DNA from: Bacteroidota bacterium
GTDB lineage: Bacteria > Bacteroidota > Bacteroidia > Flavobacteriales > Weeksellaceae
Direction of reading: 5' to 3'
Length of the DNA stretch: 60,396 nt
Assembly (NCBI GenBank): GCA_023458415.1
Contig: JAEWZO010000007.1
Coordinates: 1-60,396, forward strand
In this document: positions 8,284-17,681 of the stretch, piece after piece
Layout of the letters: the number at the start of each line of letters is the position of its first letter
Numbering within the stretch: position 1 is the first letter of the stretch
Made by a program: the position numbers and the translations under genes
Notes under the pieces: generated by a model
The model's database searches: none
What the model saw: only the letters and a program-made list of their open reading frames with translations
Told to the model about the DNA's origin: nothing

Positions 8284-10887
8284 TTATTCATCAAACAAGC
8301 TCGGAATCGTACCTTCTTCCGGGAAATCACCGTCTTTCACATCGTGGTCAATAAATGAAACGCTGTCTTCGTTCTGCTCCACCTCATCAAAGCCCGGATT
8401 CATTTCTTCTTCCGGTTCAGGAATGGTGATATTAATCGTCTTTACCTTAGTTTTTGTAAGCTGATTTCCAATCGCTTTGATTCCTTTCACCGCAATAAAT
8501 TCATCGATATTGATGGTTTCAGGTTCTTTCTCCTTTCCTTTCTCTTTCGCAAAAACAATTTCTGCAGTTGCGTTGTTGGCAGTAATTACCTGTTCGATAA
8601 ATGATTTTGAATGCTCCGAAGGCATAAAGTTCTGCACCTGGTTGTTGGCTTCGAAAAGGAAACGTTTTATGTAGTAAATCGATTTTTCTCCATCGAAGTA
8701 AATACACGTCACCGGTTGATCCGGATTCCATTTTTCAAGGATTAAATATTCATCATCAAAACGGTTCATCAGATCAAAGGAAACAAGTTTTGCTTCACCA
8801 TTCGAATTGATGGTCAAGATTTTATCATCCCCTTTGAAATTCCCAAGGAAAGTTCCGCGAGCATCTACATTTAGTCGTCGCACCGTTTCATCAAACCAAA
8901 TTTTTCTCGGCGCTAAAGTCGACACGCCTTCCTCCTTCATTTCCACTTTTTTCACCGCATATTTGGTGACAAGATTTCCGCGGGAGTTTCTTCCTTTGAT
9001 GGCCAACTCAGAAAAATCAATTTCAATTTTATTTTTTCTAACTCTCGCATTTGGTTTCAGAATTACAGTAACCACTTCCGCTTCGCCATTTGGATTGGCT
9101 GAAAAATAAAGAGATTCCGAACCTTTTTTATCCGAAGCCAGCGGATAATCGGTGTTTCTGGTAATGGAAGTCACCGAAAAACGTTTCATGTAGAATGGTC
9201 CGTCCCGACCTTCACGGTAAATCATATTGTACACCGTTCTTGTGTCGCCTTTTTTCCAGATTCCGACATGCAGAATATCTTTTCCGATAAAAGTTTTGGC
9301 TTCCACTTTTACCACCTTCATTGTTCCGTCTTTGCGGAAAACGATAATATCATCAATGTCTGAACAGTCGAAAAGATACTCGTCTTTTTTCAGAGAAGTT
9401 CCAACGAAACCTTCTTCCCGGTTCACATAATATTTTTCGTTTGCTACAGCCACTTTTGTGGCATCGATAGTATCAAAAATTCGGATTTCCGTTTTTCTTT
9501 CGCGGTCTTTACCGTATTTTTTCTGAATGTTCAGGTAATAATCAATCGCATATGGAATCAGATGTTCAAGGTTGTATTTGCATTTTGCGATTTTATCTTC
9601 GAGTGTTGCAATCGTTTCCTTAAATTTATCGAGATCGAAACGTGAAATTCTCTTGATCCTGATTTCTGTAAGTTTTACGATGTCTTCTTCTGTAACCGCT
9701 CTCAGCAAATGTTTGGTGTGCGGTTTGAGACCTTCATCAATCGTGGTTAAAACTTCTTCCCAGGACTTTACTTCTTCAATGTCATGGTAAATTCTGTTTT
9801 CAATGAAAATTCTTTCCAGTGAAGCAAAATGCCAACTTTCCTGCAGTTCGTGAAGTTCAATTTCAAGTTCTTTCTTCAGCAACGAAACCGTGTGATCCGT
9901 ATTCATTCTCAGAATTTCCGATACGGAAAGGAACATCGGTTTATCACCAACAATTACGCACGCGTTGGGCGAAATGGAAACCTGACAATCGGTAAATGCA
10001 TAAAGCGCATCAATCGTTTTATCGGGCGATACATCGTTGTGAAGATGAATAAGAATTTCAACCTTATCCGATGTATTGTCCTCAATTTTCTTGATTTTGA
10101 TTTTTCCGCGTTCGGTGGCTTTTACGATACTGTCAATCAGTTCTCCTGTATTCTTGGAAAAAGGGAGTTCGGTAATTGCAAGTGTATTTTTGTCTTTCTG
10201 AACAATTCTGGCTCTTGCGCGAACTTTTCCACCACGTTCACCATCGTTATACTCGGAAACATCAAGCATTCCAGCAGTAAGGAAATCAGGAAAAACGTGG
10301 AATTTTTTGCCCTTTAAATAAGCAACCGATGCGTTGATAAGTTCATTAAAATTATGTGGAAGAATTTTTGTTGAAAGTCCGACCCCAATTCCTTCCACAC
10401 CTTGCGCGAGAAGCAGAGGAAATTTTACGGGTAAATCAATAGGTTCGTTATTTCTGCCGTCATACGATTTTGACCATTCCGTAGTTTTCGGATTGAATAC
10501 TACTTCCAACGCAAACGGAGTTAAACGTGCCTCAATGTAACGGGATGCCGCCGCAGAATCTCCTGTGTAAATATTTCCCCAGTTTCCCTGTGTATCAATC
10601 AGAAGTTCTTTTTGGCCAATCTGCACCATTGCATCGGCGATGGAAGCATCTCCATGCGGATGGTACTTCATCGTATTTCCAACGATGTTGGCAACTTTAT
10701 TGTAACGACCATCTTCCAGTTCACGCATCGAGTGCATAATTCTACGCTGCACCGGTTTGAATCCGTCGTAAACCGACGGAATTGCGCGGTCAAGGATTAC
10801 GTACGACGCATAATCCAGAAACCAGTCTTTGTACAGACCGGATACTTTTTTTAAACTATCTCCTTCGTGTAAATGTTCTTCTGTCAT
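8284..10887 (-). CDS. parC: DNA topoisomerase IV subunit A (ParC/GyrA family)
   Basis: An 867-residue type IIA topoisomerase A subunit that cuts and rejoins DNA to decatenate daughter chromosomes. Seen: the winged-helix start DWFLDYASYVILDRAIPSV, HPHGD (76-80) and the catalytic tyrosine Tyr117 in AASRYIEARL. A tower/coiled-coil region follows, then a C-terminal propeller that lacks a clear GyrA box, which together with the adjacent parE argues for Topo IV rather than gyrase. The acidic C-terminal tail is typical of flavobacterial ParC. Order on the minus strand is parE, small membrane protein, parC. Confidence 0.92.
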   Translation of the reverse strand: MTEEHLHEGDSLKKVSGLYKDWFLDYASYVILDRAIPSVYDGFKPVQRRIMHSMRELEDGRYNKVANIVGNTMKYHPHGDASIADAMVQIGQKELLIDTQGNWGNIYTGDSAAASRYIEARLTPFALEVVFNPKTTEWSKSYDGRNNEPIDLPVKFPLLLAQGVEGIGVGLSTKILPHNFNELINASVAYLKGKKFHVFPDFLTAGMLDVSEYNDGERGGKVRARARIVQKDKNTLAITELPFSKNTGELIDSIVKATERGKIKIKKIEDNTSDKVEILIHLHNDVSPDKTIDALYAFTDCQVSISPNACVIVGDKPMFLSVSEILRMNTDHTVSLLKKELEIELHELQESWHFASLERIFIENRIYHDIEEVKSWEEVLTTIDEGLKPHTKHLLRAVTEEDIVKLTEIRIKRISRFDLDKFKETIATLEDKIAKCKYNLEHLIPYAIDYYLNIQKKYGKDRERKTEIRIFDTIDATKVAVANEKYYVNREEGFVGTSLKKDEYLFDCSDIDDIIVFRKDGTMKVVKVEAKTFIGKDILHVGIWKKGDTRTVYNMIYREGRDGPFYMKRFSVTSITRNTDYPLASDKKGSESLYFSANPNGEAEVVTVILKPNARVRKNKIEIDFSELAIKGRNSRGNLVTKYAVKKVEMKEEGVSTLAPRKIWFDETVRRLNVDARGTFLGNFKGDDKILTINSNGEAKLVSFDLMNRFDDEYLILEKWNPDQPVTCIYFDGEKSIYYIKRFLFEANNQVQNFMPSEHSKSFIEQVITANNATAEIVFAKEKGKEKEPETINIDEFIAVKGIKAIGNQLTKTKVKTINITIPEPEEEMNPGFDEVEQNEDSVSFIDHDVKDGDFPEEGTIPSLFDE

Positions 10888-10901
10888 TTATTTCAATTGC
10901 A

Positions 10902-11378
10902 TTAATGCAAGTTTTCTTTGTTTTCTTTTACCACTTTACTCAGTGAATATTTCAAGTCCTGCAGTTCTTTTTTGGTGAGGTACGAGATATCGTATTTAAG
11001 AATGATACTTTTTGCTTTCTTGCTGCTTACTGTGATGTAAAGTAGCTTGAAGAAGAGCCCGTTCAGCACCTCAAATTTCTTGAGCTTATACTTTGGGAAC
11101 TCGTCGCTGATTGGTTTTTCGAGAAACTTAACAATGTTTCGGTTTTTAAAGTTTAGTGCTTCTCCATCGCTATCATATTCAAATATTTGTCTGCCGCGCA
11201 CATAATAAATGAGCAACAAAAGAACCGGAACAATAAGCAACAGGTAACGTTCCCATCCAAGAATATTCAATCTGTAATGCTCCACAATGAAAGCAGTAAT
11301 ACCACCAATGAAGCACATAATCAGTACTGTATTCACAAAGTTGTACAACCCGGATTTATGTTTATTACTTAGTCTCAC
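10902..11378 (-). CDS. Conserved hypothetical membrane protein between parE and parC
   Basis: A 158-residue protein with two predicted transmembrane segments (about residues 13-32 and 44-62), followed by a soluble basic domain of about 90 residues ending in charged helix (KKELQDLKYSLSK). No enzyme motif is visible; the fold of the soluble part resembles small PH-like membrane-tethered domains, but this is a guess. It starts 33 bases after parE and ends 14 bases before parC, so it is cotranscribed with both. Confidence 0.8.
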   Translation of the reverse strand: MRLSNKHKSGLYNFVNTVLIMCFIGGITAFIVEHYRLNILGWERYLLLIVPVLLLLIYYVRGRQIFEYDSDGEALNFKNRNIVKFLEKPISDEFPKYKLKKFEVLNGLFFKLLYITVSSKKAKSIILKYDISYLTKKELQDLKYSLSKVVKENKENLH

Positions 11379-11411
11379 GTTATAATTTTATGGTTCTTTG
11401 TTTTAGTTTTT

Positions 11412-13310
11412 CTATAGTTCTGCGTCTTCCAGCAGTTCTTTCTTGTCAATGTCGGGGTCTTCAACCACCAAATTATTAAGGATGAAGGTCTGTCTATCCG
11501 GCGTATTTTTTCCCATATAAAATTCCAGCAACTCGGCGATGGTCTGGTCTTTTCCGATAACCACCGGTTCCAGACGAATATCTTTTCCGATGAAATGCTT
11601 GAATTCGTCCGGTGAAATCTCTCCAAGTCCTTTGAATCGGGTGATTTCAGGATTTTTACCAAGCTCATTCAGTGCCTTAATTCTCTCAGCATCGGTGTAG
11701 CAGTATCTGGTTTCTTTCTTATTTCTAACTCTGAACAATGGTGTCTGCAGAATGTAGAGATGTCCGTTCTTGATCAGATCAGGGAAGAACTGCAGGAAGA
11801 ACGTAATCATCAGCAAACGGATGTGCATTCCGTCCACATCGGCGTCGGTAGCGATAATCACCTGATTGTATCTTAAATCTTCCAGAGAATCTTCAATATT
11901 CAAAGCGGCCTGCAGAAGGTTGAATTCTTCGTTTTCATACACAACTCTCTTGGTTAAACCATATGAATTCAAAGGTTTTCCACGAAGTGAAAAAACTGCC
12001 TGAGTTTCTACGTCACGCGATTTGGTGATGGAACCTGATGCAGAATCACCCTCGGTAATAAAAATCTGAGATTCAGCCTTTCTCGTAGCTTTCTGATCGT
12101 TATAGTGCTGTCGGCAGTCGCGCAGTTTCTTATTGTGAAGGGAAACTTTTTTTGCTCTTTCCCTCGCCAGTTTCTGAATTCCGGAAAGTTCCTTTCTTTC
12201 ACGCTCTGAAATCAATATTTTCTTCTGAGTGGCTTCGGCAACTTCCGGATGCTGGTGCAGGTAATTGTCGAGCTTGCTCTTCATGTAATTGATCATGAAG
12301 GTTTTTATTGTCTCTAGCTCATTGCCTTTCTTATCCTGACCCATCGTTGTTGAACCGAGTTTGGTCTTCGTCTGTGATTCAAAAACGGGATTTCCAACGT
12401 TGATATATACGGCTCCAATTATTGCTTTGCGGATGTCGGCTGCCTCGAAACTCTTTCCGTAAAACTCACGGATGGTTTTCACATAAGCTTCCTTGAAAGC
12501 GTTCAAATGCGTACCTCCCTGCGAAGTGTACTGTCCGTTCACAAAGGAAAAATAAGTTTCCGACTGCGATTTGTCGGAGTGTGTGATGGCTACTTCCATA
12601 TCCTCATCTTTGATGTGGATAATCGGATACACGATTTCTCCGTCAATCTCTTCTTCCAGGAGGTCTTTCAAACCGTTCTGCGATTCGTAAACTTCTCCGT
12701 TGAAGTAAATTTTCAGTCCTAAATTCAAGTAGGTATAATTGCGGAGCATGCGTTCCACATACTCGCTGCGGAATTTATAATTGATGAAAATGTTTTCATC
12801 GGGGATGAAAGTGATTTCGGTACCGTTGCGTTCCGAAGTTTCTGTTTCTTCGTGTAGTTCCTCGAGTTTTCCTTCACGGAATTCGGCACGGCGCATCTTT
12901 CCGTCGCGGACTGATTTTACCTGGAAATAATCGGAAAGGAAGTTCACCGCCTTGGTTCCCACCCCGTTCAGACCGATGGATTTTTTGAAAGCACCGTCGT
13001 CGTACTTTCCACCCGTGTTCATGATGGAAACCACTTCCACGATCTTTCCGAGAGGGATTCCACGGCCATAATCGCGAACCACCACTTTCCCATCTTTGAT
13101 CTTTACTTCGATCTTTTTCCCGTGCTTCATCCGGAACTCGTCGATGGAGTTGTCGATCACTTCTTTCAGCAGTATGTAAATCCCGTCGTCCACCGAAGAT
13201 CCGTCGCCCAGCTTTCCGATATACATCCCCGGACGGAGTCTTACGTGCTCGCGGGGCTCCAGTGTTTTGATGTTGTCCTCGGTATACTGTACAGTGTTGT
13301 TTTCGCTCAT
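11412..13310 (-). CDS. parE: DNA topoisomerase IV subunit B (ParE/GyrB family)
   Basis: A 632-residue ATPase subunit of topoisomerase IV. Motifs in order: RPGMYIG (26-32), the GHKL ATPase residues Glu50 and Asn54 in KEVIDNSIDE, GLNGVGTKAVN (113-123), the TOPRIM acid EGDSASG (420-426), the metal-binding DADVDG, and the C-terminal FKGLGE. The length fits ParE, lacking the insertion found in many GyrB proteins. It is first in the operon. A TATATTTG promoter box lies upstream on the minus strand at about 13350. Confidence 0.93.
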   Translation of the reverse strand: MSENNTVQYTEDNIKTLEPREHVRLRPGMYIGKLGDGSSVDDGIYILLKEVIDNSIDEFRMKHGKKIEVKIKDGKVVVRDYGRGIPLGKIVEVVSIMNTGGKYDDGAFKKSIGLNGVGTKAVNFLSDYFQVKSVRDGKMRRAEFREGKLEELHEETETSERNGTEITFIPDENIFINYKFRSEYVERMLRNYTYLNLGLKIYFNGEVYESQNGLKDLLEEEIDGEIVYPIIHIKDEDMEVAITHSDKSQSETYFSFVNGQYTSQGGTHLNAFKEAYVKTIREFYGKSFEAADIRKAIIGAVYINVGNPVFESQTKTKLGSTTMGQDKKGNELETIKTFMINYMKSKLDNYLHQHPEVAEATQKKILISERERKELSGIQKLARERAKKVSLHNKKLRDCRQHYNDQKATRKAESQIFITEGDSASGSITKSRDVETQAVFSLRGKPLNSYGLTKRVVYENEEFNLLQAALNIEDSLEDLRYNQVIIATDADVDGMHIRLLMITFFLQFFPDLIKNGHLYILQTPLFRVRNKKETRYCYTDAERIKALNELGKNPEITRFKGLGEISPDEFKHFIGKDIRLEPVVIGKDQTIAELLEFYMGKNTPDRQTFILNNLVVEDPDIDKKELLEDAEL

Positions 13311-13399
13311 AAATGCTTTTCTCCCTATATAAAATCAATAACTTACAAATATAATGAATTGCATTTTTTATGCGAAATTTTGTGGAAAAGTTTATTGAG

Positions 13400-13427
13400 T
13401 TGAAAATTGAAAATGGAGAATTGAAAA
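13400..13427. repeat. 7-bp tandem repeat array (TTGAAAA type)
   Basis: Four heptads, TTGAAAA TTGAAAA TGGAGAA TTGAAAA, in the gap between parE and the broken amidohydrolase gene. Same 7-bp period as the arrays at 763, 20869, 23050 and 31992. Confidence 0.6.
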
Positions 13428-13451
13428 TTTAATCGTTAACTAAATTATTAA

Positions 13452-13478
13452 AAGGAAGGACCGCACTTTTGCGCGGCC
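13452..13478 (-). terminator. Terminator of the broken M20 operon
   Basis: On the minus strand AAGGCCGC pairs with GCGGTCCTT (one bulge), followed by T-rich sequence, about 25 bases after the amidohydrolase stop. Confidence 0.6.
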
Positions 13479-13501
13479 TTAACCAAATTGGTTCAATTAA
13501 G

Positions 13502-14270
13502 TTATTTCAGATAATCTTCCACCAGCGCCACCCAATATCTTGCGCCCAGCGGAAGCAATTCCTGATTGAAAATGTATTTCGGGTGGTGCACCATAAACGT
13601 ATCGCCATTACCCACCATACAGTAATTGCCTTTCTTTTTCTCGAGCATAAACGCGAAATCTTCGCTGCCCATATACGGATGCGCGTCGGTAAACACGTTT
13701 TCTTCGCCAAAAGTTTCCCTGGCTACTTTGGTTGCCCAATGGGTTTCTTCATCAGAATTCACCAGCACGGTTCCCGGAATTCCTTCGCGGATTTTCACTT
13801 CACAGTTAAAGGATTCCGCCTGCGCTTTTGTGATTTTCCTTACTTTGTCCAGCACCATTTTGCGGTCTTCCGGATCCATATTTCGGATGCTCAGTCGAAG
13901 GATTGCTGTTTGCGGAACGGCATTTCCGGCACTTCCTGACTGGAAGGATCCTACGTTCACCACAGATGTATGCCAAGGCGAAAGGTTACGGGAAACGATT
14001 GTCTGCGTCCTCTACGATCGGAAGAGCATCAAAATCAGCTCTCAGTCCGATGGAACGGTCGCTATCTCCCACTTTCATCGAGGCGACGATTCCGGTTTTA
14101 CCTACACCTTCCACAATTTCCCAGCCACCAATTTCGCGCAGTTTCTCTGCAATGAATCTGGCGGTTTCGGTTTCGTTCAGTGCCAGTTCCGGCATTTGGT
14201 GCATATGATCCATCCACGATTTCAAAGTATCTTTGTTTGATTTGATTTTGTCTAAAACTTCAGTGCTCAT
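13502..14270 (-). pseudogene. M20 family amidohydrolase, large internal deletion
   Basis: The N-terminal 94 codons (from ATG 14270) match M20D aminoacylases/hippurate hydrolases up to RADFDALPIVED, then stop. A second frame resumes with PWHTSVVNVGSFQSG, continuing GNAVPQTA, MGSEDFAFM and HHPKYIFN to the natural C-terminus. About 140 residues are missing between the two, including the metal-binding HACGHD block expected just after DALPI, so no activity is possible. The junction is near 13965-13990 and also shifts frame. It is the third of three broken genes in a row. Confidence 0.88.
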
Positions 14271-14324
14271 TGTATTAAGATTTATTTGTTAATTGATTAG
14301 TTAATTTCCTTTTTTCTATCCTTC

Positions 14325-14749
14325 TTAGTCAGCTTTTTGGTGTTTCGGAACGGTCATCGTGATGGAAACGATCGCGGCAACCACCATCAGCAGGTTCACG
14401 CCCAGTGCCACCATTGCAGCTTGTCGCACGGCAACATTATCCTGTCTTCCCACGAAATCCACCAAACCGTTCAGCCAGTCAATCGGATCGCCAACGCCGC
14501 TCAATGCAGTAAAAATACTGGCAGAAATTGCCACGCCAAGCGCCGCGCCTAATGATGAAGCCATTTTGTAAATACCAGCTCCCGAACCTGACTGATCTGC
14601 AGGAAGATTAGACAGAGCCGCATCAGTTGATGGCGTTGCATAGAAAGCGAGTCCCAGACCAAACAGCGTGTAAGCCACAACCGCAAGGATTTTATAGGTT
14701 CCGATCATCGTATTGGTGAACATCCTTGATTTGAGATCTTGTTTTCCAT
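14325..14749 (-). pseudogene. MFS drug-efflux transporter, only both ends left
   Basis: The C-terminal 132 residues of a QacA/NorB-type 14-helix MFS transporter are intact in frame (YATPSTDAALSN, AGIYKMASSLGAALGVAIS). Upstream, an ATG at 14749, 10 bases after the preceding gene's stop, begins MENKISNQ and then runs out of frame into the C-terminal part. The start codon and tail survive while roughly 350 codons between them are gone. An ATG at 14723 inside the transporter tail would give a non-functional 132-residue piece. Confidence 0.8.
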
Positions 14750-14759
14750 TGTATTGGTT

Positions 14760-15527
14760 TTATTTAATGGCTAAATTCACGGTGCAGCCACCCACGATAT
14801 GCGACTGTTTCGCGATCGGGTTGTGGGCTGCTTTCAGGAAAACCGGGAACGGCACATTCTTGTTGATCACAAAATTGTATTGCGCCTTGGCTTCCAGGTT
14901 GGTGATGCCCGCTTCTTTTGCATATAGTCCTTTCCAGGGTGTACCGCCCACATAGCCGTCGAACTGCCATTTGTTGACTTTGAAACCGGAAGAAACTTCA
15001 GCATAGGAAGAAAAATTCCGTTTGCCATCGGCATTGGGATCATAGCCCAGGACCACACTCGCCCATTTCAACTGCAGTGGAAATTCGCTGAACTTATACA
15101 CCATATAGTAATCCACGAAATGCTTGGAAGTATGCAGATCGAAATCAAATGGCTTGGAATTCCAGAAGTTGGTTCCCAGCGAATAAATATCCTGCACGGC
15201 CACCATAAATTCCGGTGTTACACGATAAATCACGAAAGGCATCACGGTTTTGTAAATGTTATCGAAAGAGGCACCTGCGAAAACACCAAAAGTCCATTTT
15301 TGATGCGTAAAAGTAATCTGAGGTTCAAAAGAAGGTGCTTTCCCGAACAGTCTACCACGACCGATTCCGCGCCAGTAATGCTGTGTAACCTAAGTCGCGC
15401 TGAGTGAAATCTTCATTGGATTGGCTACCACCGGTTCCGGCTGCTGCACAGAATCGGATTCAGTCTGTTGTGAAAGACTGAGGCTGACGAAAAATACCGT
15501 CAATGCAAAAACGAGCAACTTTTTCAT
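14760..15527 (-). pseudogene. Outer-membrane beta-barrel protein with premature stop
   Basis: From ATG 15527 the frame encodes a signal peptide (KKLLVFALTVFFVSLSLSQQ), a short linker and ISLSAT, then an in-frame TAG (15392-15390). Without any frame change it continues VTQHYWRGIGRG and about 195 more residues of alternating beta-barrel-type sequence, ending at TAA 14760. A tyrosine codon (TAT/TAC to TAG) probably mutated. The WRG motif and barrel pattern suggest a TorF-like putative porin. First gene of the decaying unit with the MFS and M20 remnants. Confidence 0.8.
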
Positions 15528-15832
15528 TTTTTTTGAATTTTTGAATGCCCACACTCCCCGAAACTATCTAAAACTCCCTACCGGAATTCCGCTTATGAAT
15601 TTACGGAATTTTTGCTTTCAATTCCGGTTTAATATTCTAGTTTTCAACACGATTATCAAAGAGCTTCAATCAAAGTTATGGAGATTATCAATCCTGCAAC
15701 GAAATTAAGCGATGAGATTTCTCATAACTGCCCTATCAGTACAAGCATTCAACATTTTCCATAAAAAAGAGCGTTTGAAAAATCAACACTCATTCCACCA
15801 AATTGATTAAGGATATTTTAGAGAAAGAGAAT
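15528..15832. other. Intergenic region without a supported gene
   Basis: 305 bases between the broken porin-like gene and ada. It contains CCGGAATTCCG and related short inverted copies of GGAATT (15575-15640). A 28-codon + strand ORF begins MEIINPATKLSDEI at 15678 and might be the start of a lost gene; no family can be assigned. The upstream promoter of the porin-like gene is expected here. Confidence 0.4.
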
Positions 15833-16876
15833 TTAGAAAAGAATAGCTTTTTCCAGCTCCAGAAGTTTCTGTTTACGCCAGATTCCGCCGCCGTATCCTG
15901 TCAGTTTTCCGTCGCTTCCAATTACTCGGTGACACGGAATGATGATGGAAATTTTATTTAAACCATTCGCGTTTGCAACTGCACGAACTGCTTTTGGATT
16001 TCCCAGAATATTGGCCTGCTCCTGATAACTTCTGGTTGTTCCATATGGAATTTTTCTCAACACTTCCCAAACTTTTTTCTGAAACTCTGTTCCAACAGGC
16101 GATAGCGGAACAGTGAATTTAGTTCTTTTACCTACAAAATATTCATTCAGTTCTTTTTCCAGCATTTTGAAATGAGGATTTTCACCCTGAACAATATTAG
16201 CATTAAAATGCATGGAAATTTCTTTCAATTCGGTATGCAAAGCTTTCCGGTCCGAGAATTCAAGCATACAGATTCCGTTTTCGTTCGCACACGCAATCAT
16301 CGTTCCTAAAGGCGTTTCGATGCGCTTCAGATCAACGATTTTTTCATCCTTCCAATTCTTTGGAGAAACCCCGAATACATTCTTAAAACTGTCGCTAAAT
16401 CCGCTCAAACTTTCATATCCCGAATCAAATGCTGTATCTGTAACTTTCTCTCCGTAATTCAGTTTTTTGAAAGCTGAATTCAGTTTAAACATTCTCTGAA
16501 AAGCATGGAAAGTCATCCCGTGATGTTTCATAAACCAACGACGAACTGTTGCTGGTTCCAGACCTCTTTTCACTAAATCATAATCTTTGAATTTAAGTGA
16601 TGGATCAGCAGAAAGTTGATCCAAAATCTGCTGAATATATTGCGGAGTTTCGTTGGGATTTTCGAGCGGTTTACAGACTTTGCACGGACGGTAACCTTTT
16701 AGAATAGCATCTTTTGTATTGGTGAAAAACTCAACATTCTCGGGTTTGGGTTTTCTTGCGGTGCAGGTCGGTCGGCAGAATATTCCGGTCGTTTTTACAC
16801 CCATCCAGAAAACACCTTCAAAATCCGGATTTTTATCCAGTGAAGCTTGATACATTATTTCGTCGGTAAGTTTCAT
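15833..16876 (-). CDS. ada: Ada-type DNA methylation repair protein and transcription activator
   Basis: A 347-residue three-part Ada protein. Residues 1-75 are the zinc-bound methylphosphotriester domain with Cys34, Cys38, Cys65 and Cys68. Residues 80-180 are an AraC-type HTH. Residues 185-347 are the O6-methylguanine-DNA methyltransferase with PCHRV and acceptor Cys315. It takes methyl groups from DNA irreversibly and, once methylated at the N-terminal cysteine, activates repair genes. The start is MKLTDEIMYQ (16876), as in homologues; upstream in-frame codons give only a short extension. A TACTTTTG promoter box lies about 30 bases upstream. It is a lone gene. Confidence 0.92.
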   Translation of the reverse strand: MKLTDEIMYQASLDKNPDFEGVFWMGVKTTGIFCRPTCTARKPKPENVEFFTNTKDAILKGYRPCKVCKPLENPNETPQYIQQILDQLSADPSLKFKDYDLVKRGLEPATVRRWFMKHHGMTFHAFQRMFKLNSAFKKLNYGEKVTDTAFDSGYESLSGFSDSFKNVFGVSPKNWKDEKIVDLKRIETPLGTMIACANENGICMLEFSDRKALHTELKEISMHFNANIVQGENPHFKMLEKELNEYFVGKRTKFTVPLSPVGTEFQKKVWEVLRKIPYGTTRSYQEQANILGNPKAVRAVANANGLNKISIIIPCHRVIGSDGKLTGYGGGIWRKQKLLELEKAILF

Positions 16877-16989
16877 CATGATTTTTATCAAAAATTATGA
16901 TACAAAAGTATTAGCTAAAGGTAGAAATTTGCAACCGAAAAATTGACAACTATTTTTTACGAAAAAAGCGAACCGAAGTCCGCTTTCAT

Positions 16990-17574
16990 TTATTTTTCTC
17001 TTTCTATCGCTCTAATTTCTTTAAGCTTTTCCGTAATCCGGTTTACTTTATCTGTATTTCCTGATTTGATTGGAACTACTGTTTTTACATTATCCCATTT
17101 CATCACCATATCCAACGTATTGTCATCAACAGGATTTAATGAAATTTCAAACCACTCCTGCTTTTCACCCAATTTCTGAACAGGGACAGTAACATCTACA
17201 ACATTTAGTTTTTCGTCATATTGCGTTCCCCAACTTTGTGAATCTTTGTTCAAAATAACCTTCCATTCTTTGTCTGTTGGCAAAATATAAAGTCCGTAAG
17301 TTCCGGCTGAAACAGCTTTTCCGCCAAAATTAACAGCCTGTCCGAAAGTAACTTTTGTTGATGAATTCGCACCGGCTCTCCAAACCTTGTTGTATGGAAC
17401 GAGTTCGCCGAAGATTTTTCTGCCCTTCACACCTGGTCTGCCGTAATCCACAGATACCTTGGAAACAGAAAACTGCTGCTCAACTTTTGCACGAGGACTC
17501 GCTGCAGGAAGTGTATACTGTGCAGAAACAAGGAATGATGCTAATAATAATGCGGTAAAAACAAGTTTTTTCAT
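16990..17574 (-). CDS. DUF2911 domain secreted protein
   Basis: A 194-residue protein with a clear signal peptide (MKKLVFTALLLASFLVSAQ) followed by a DUF2911 domain: SVDYGRPGVKGRKIFG, WRAGANSSTKVTF, GTYGLYILP and the closing block KWDNVKTVVPI. DUF2911 proteins are common in Bacteroidetes and are predicted to be periplasmic or exported; their function is unknown. ATG 17574 is chosen because it starts the signal peptide; an upstream in-frame codon (17631) is unnecessary. It is downstream of carB on the same strand with a 107-base gap. Confidence 0.85.
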   Translation of the reverse strand: MKKLVFTALLLASFLVSAQYTLPAASPRAKVEQQFSVSKVSVDYGRPGVKGRKIFGELVPYNKVWRAGANSSTKVTFGQAVNFGGKAVSAGTYGLYILPTDKEWKVILNKDSQSWGTQYDEKLNVVDVTVPVQKLGEKQEWFEISLNPVDDNTLDMVMKWDNVKTVVPIKSGNTDKVNRITEKLKEIRAIEREK

Positions 17575-17681
17575 AAGCTTTTGAATTTGGCTAAAGATAA
17601 AATTTTTAAGCAAAAGAGCCAAGATTTGCAAAACTTAGTTCACAACTCCCGGCTCTTATATTTAATTGTAATTGCGAGTTC

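Noticed and set aside
14016..14027. GATCGGAAGAGC matches the first bases of a common sequencing adapter
   Set aside because: On the minus strand it encodes the conserved DALPI of the M20 family in correct frame, so it is native sequence, not adapter contamination.
14271..14324. Possible repeat TTAATTGATTAGTTAATT after the MFS remnant
   Set aside because: It is a single short AT palindrome without period 7 and fits an ordinary spacer.
15678..15763. Short + strand ORF starting MEIINPATKLSDEI
   Set aside because: The start resembles aldehyde dehydrogenase N-termini, but 28 codons give too little to assign, and no continuation was found in other frames.
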